Source of the DNA: Phycisphaerales bacterium
GTDB taxonomy: Bacteria; Planctomycetota; Phycisphaerae; Phycisphaerales; SM1A02
DNA length: 31,686 bases
NCBI GenBank assembly: GCA_030748455.1
Contig: JASMLY010000043.1
Coordinates: 1 to 31,686, forward strand
Direction of reading: 5' to 3'
Shown here: piece after piece, positions 31,517 to 31,686 of the stretch
Layout: each line of letters begins with the position of its first letter
How positions within the stretch are numbered: the first letter of the stretch is position 1
Made by a program: the position numbers and the translations under genes
The notes under the pieces: model-generated
What the model saw: only the letters and a program-made list of their open reading frames with translations
What the model was told of the DNA's origin: nothing
The model's database searches: none

Positions 31517-31686
31517 ATGCAGAATCTTATTTCAAAGATTATTCTCATAGCCCTTATTCTCATTGGTTGCGCTTTCGCAGTCACGCCACCTGAGAAGAAG
31601 ATTCGACTTGGACGAGACCTCAGTGGTGGTGTGAGTTTGGTCTACTCAGTACGCATGGATGACGACACAGTCGACCGCCAAGCAGT
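31517..31686 (+). CDS. secD: Protein translocase subunit SecD (3' partial)
   Basis: The frame opens with ATG at 31517 and runs off the window edge, so 56 residues are visible. It has an N-terminal membrane span (IILIALILIGCAFAV) and the SecD motif LGRDLSGGVSLVYSV, equivalent to LGLDLxGGxxLxxEV. It helps pull exported proteins across the inner membrane. It is 40 bases after yajC. Whether secF is fused or separate cannot be seen. Confidence 0.9.
   Translation, partial: MQNLISKIILIALILIGCAFAVTPPEKKIRLGRDLSGGVSLVYSVRMDDDTVDRQA

Noticed and set aside
1..31686. tRNA genes, insertion sequences, phage integrase or attachment sites
   Set aside because: No cloverleaf with a T-loop core outside genes, no transposase or integrase motif, and no flanking direct repeats were noticed. 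A computational tRNA scan was not possible here.

Overview
The window looks like chromosomal DNA from a planctomycete, most likely class Phycisphaerae. This is inferred, because no rRNA is present. The clues are a secreted protein with calcium-binding NGxPDECE repeats and a dockerin-like tail ending in AWGPC, a TIGR04138 (Minf_1886-like) protein, a DUF3553-like protein, an eight-gene MoxR/Bat operon, and frequent TAATG and ATGA gene junctions. Base composition looks moderate and slightly AT-leaning by eye. I saw no tRNA, rRNA, CRISPR array, insertion sequence or phage gene.

Layout. (1) 2-912: the 3' end of a secreted lamin-tail-like/dockerin-like protein and its terminator. (2) 892-9582, minus strand: a compact aerotolerance-type operon, moxR - DUF58 - DUF4381-like - batA - batB - batC - batD - batE, with neighbours overlapping by 1-4 bases or separated by no more than 10. 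(3) 9609-12537: a small orphan protein, a fused chorismate mutase/prephenate dehydrogenase, and a divergent glutamate dehydrogenase. (4) 12588-16369: a DUF3553-like gene facing a minus-strand run of an OmpA-type lipoprotein, a transglutaminase-fold protein, a zinc-ribbon membrane protein and a coiled-coil protein. (5) 16485-19396: an amidohydrolase, a TIGR04138 protein and an AI-2E/PerM-type permease. (6) 19397-19860: a mostly non-coding stretch holding a terminator and a small minus-strand reading frame broken by one TAG. (7) 19861-25202, minus strand: recG - polX - ffh. (8) 25219-28857: xseA - xseB, a prepilin peptidase and a second OmpA-type lipoprotein with a strong terminator. (9) 28928-31686: rhomboid protease - tgt - yajC - secD (cut by the window edge).

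How the genes work together. The Bat block pairs a MoxR ATPase with von Willebrand A, TPR and membrane-anchored partners, and probably forms an envelope-associated ATPase/VWA complex. recG, polX, xseA and xseB are DNA repair genes around one divergent start region. ffh, yajC and secD belong to protein export, and tgt-yajC-secD is a widely conserved order. The OmpA-type lipoproteins, rhomboid and prepilin peptidase add envelope functions.

Most of the window is housekeeping. The most unusual items are a transglutaminase-fold protein whose whole catalytic triad appears to be replaced, a terminator lying inside the 5' end of that same gene, the TAG-interrupted small frame that ends before a matching terminator, the 180-residue Gln/Glu/Asn/Ser tract in BatC, and insertions in Ffh and Tgt.
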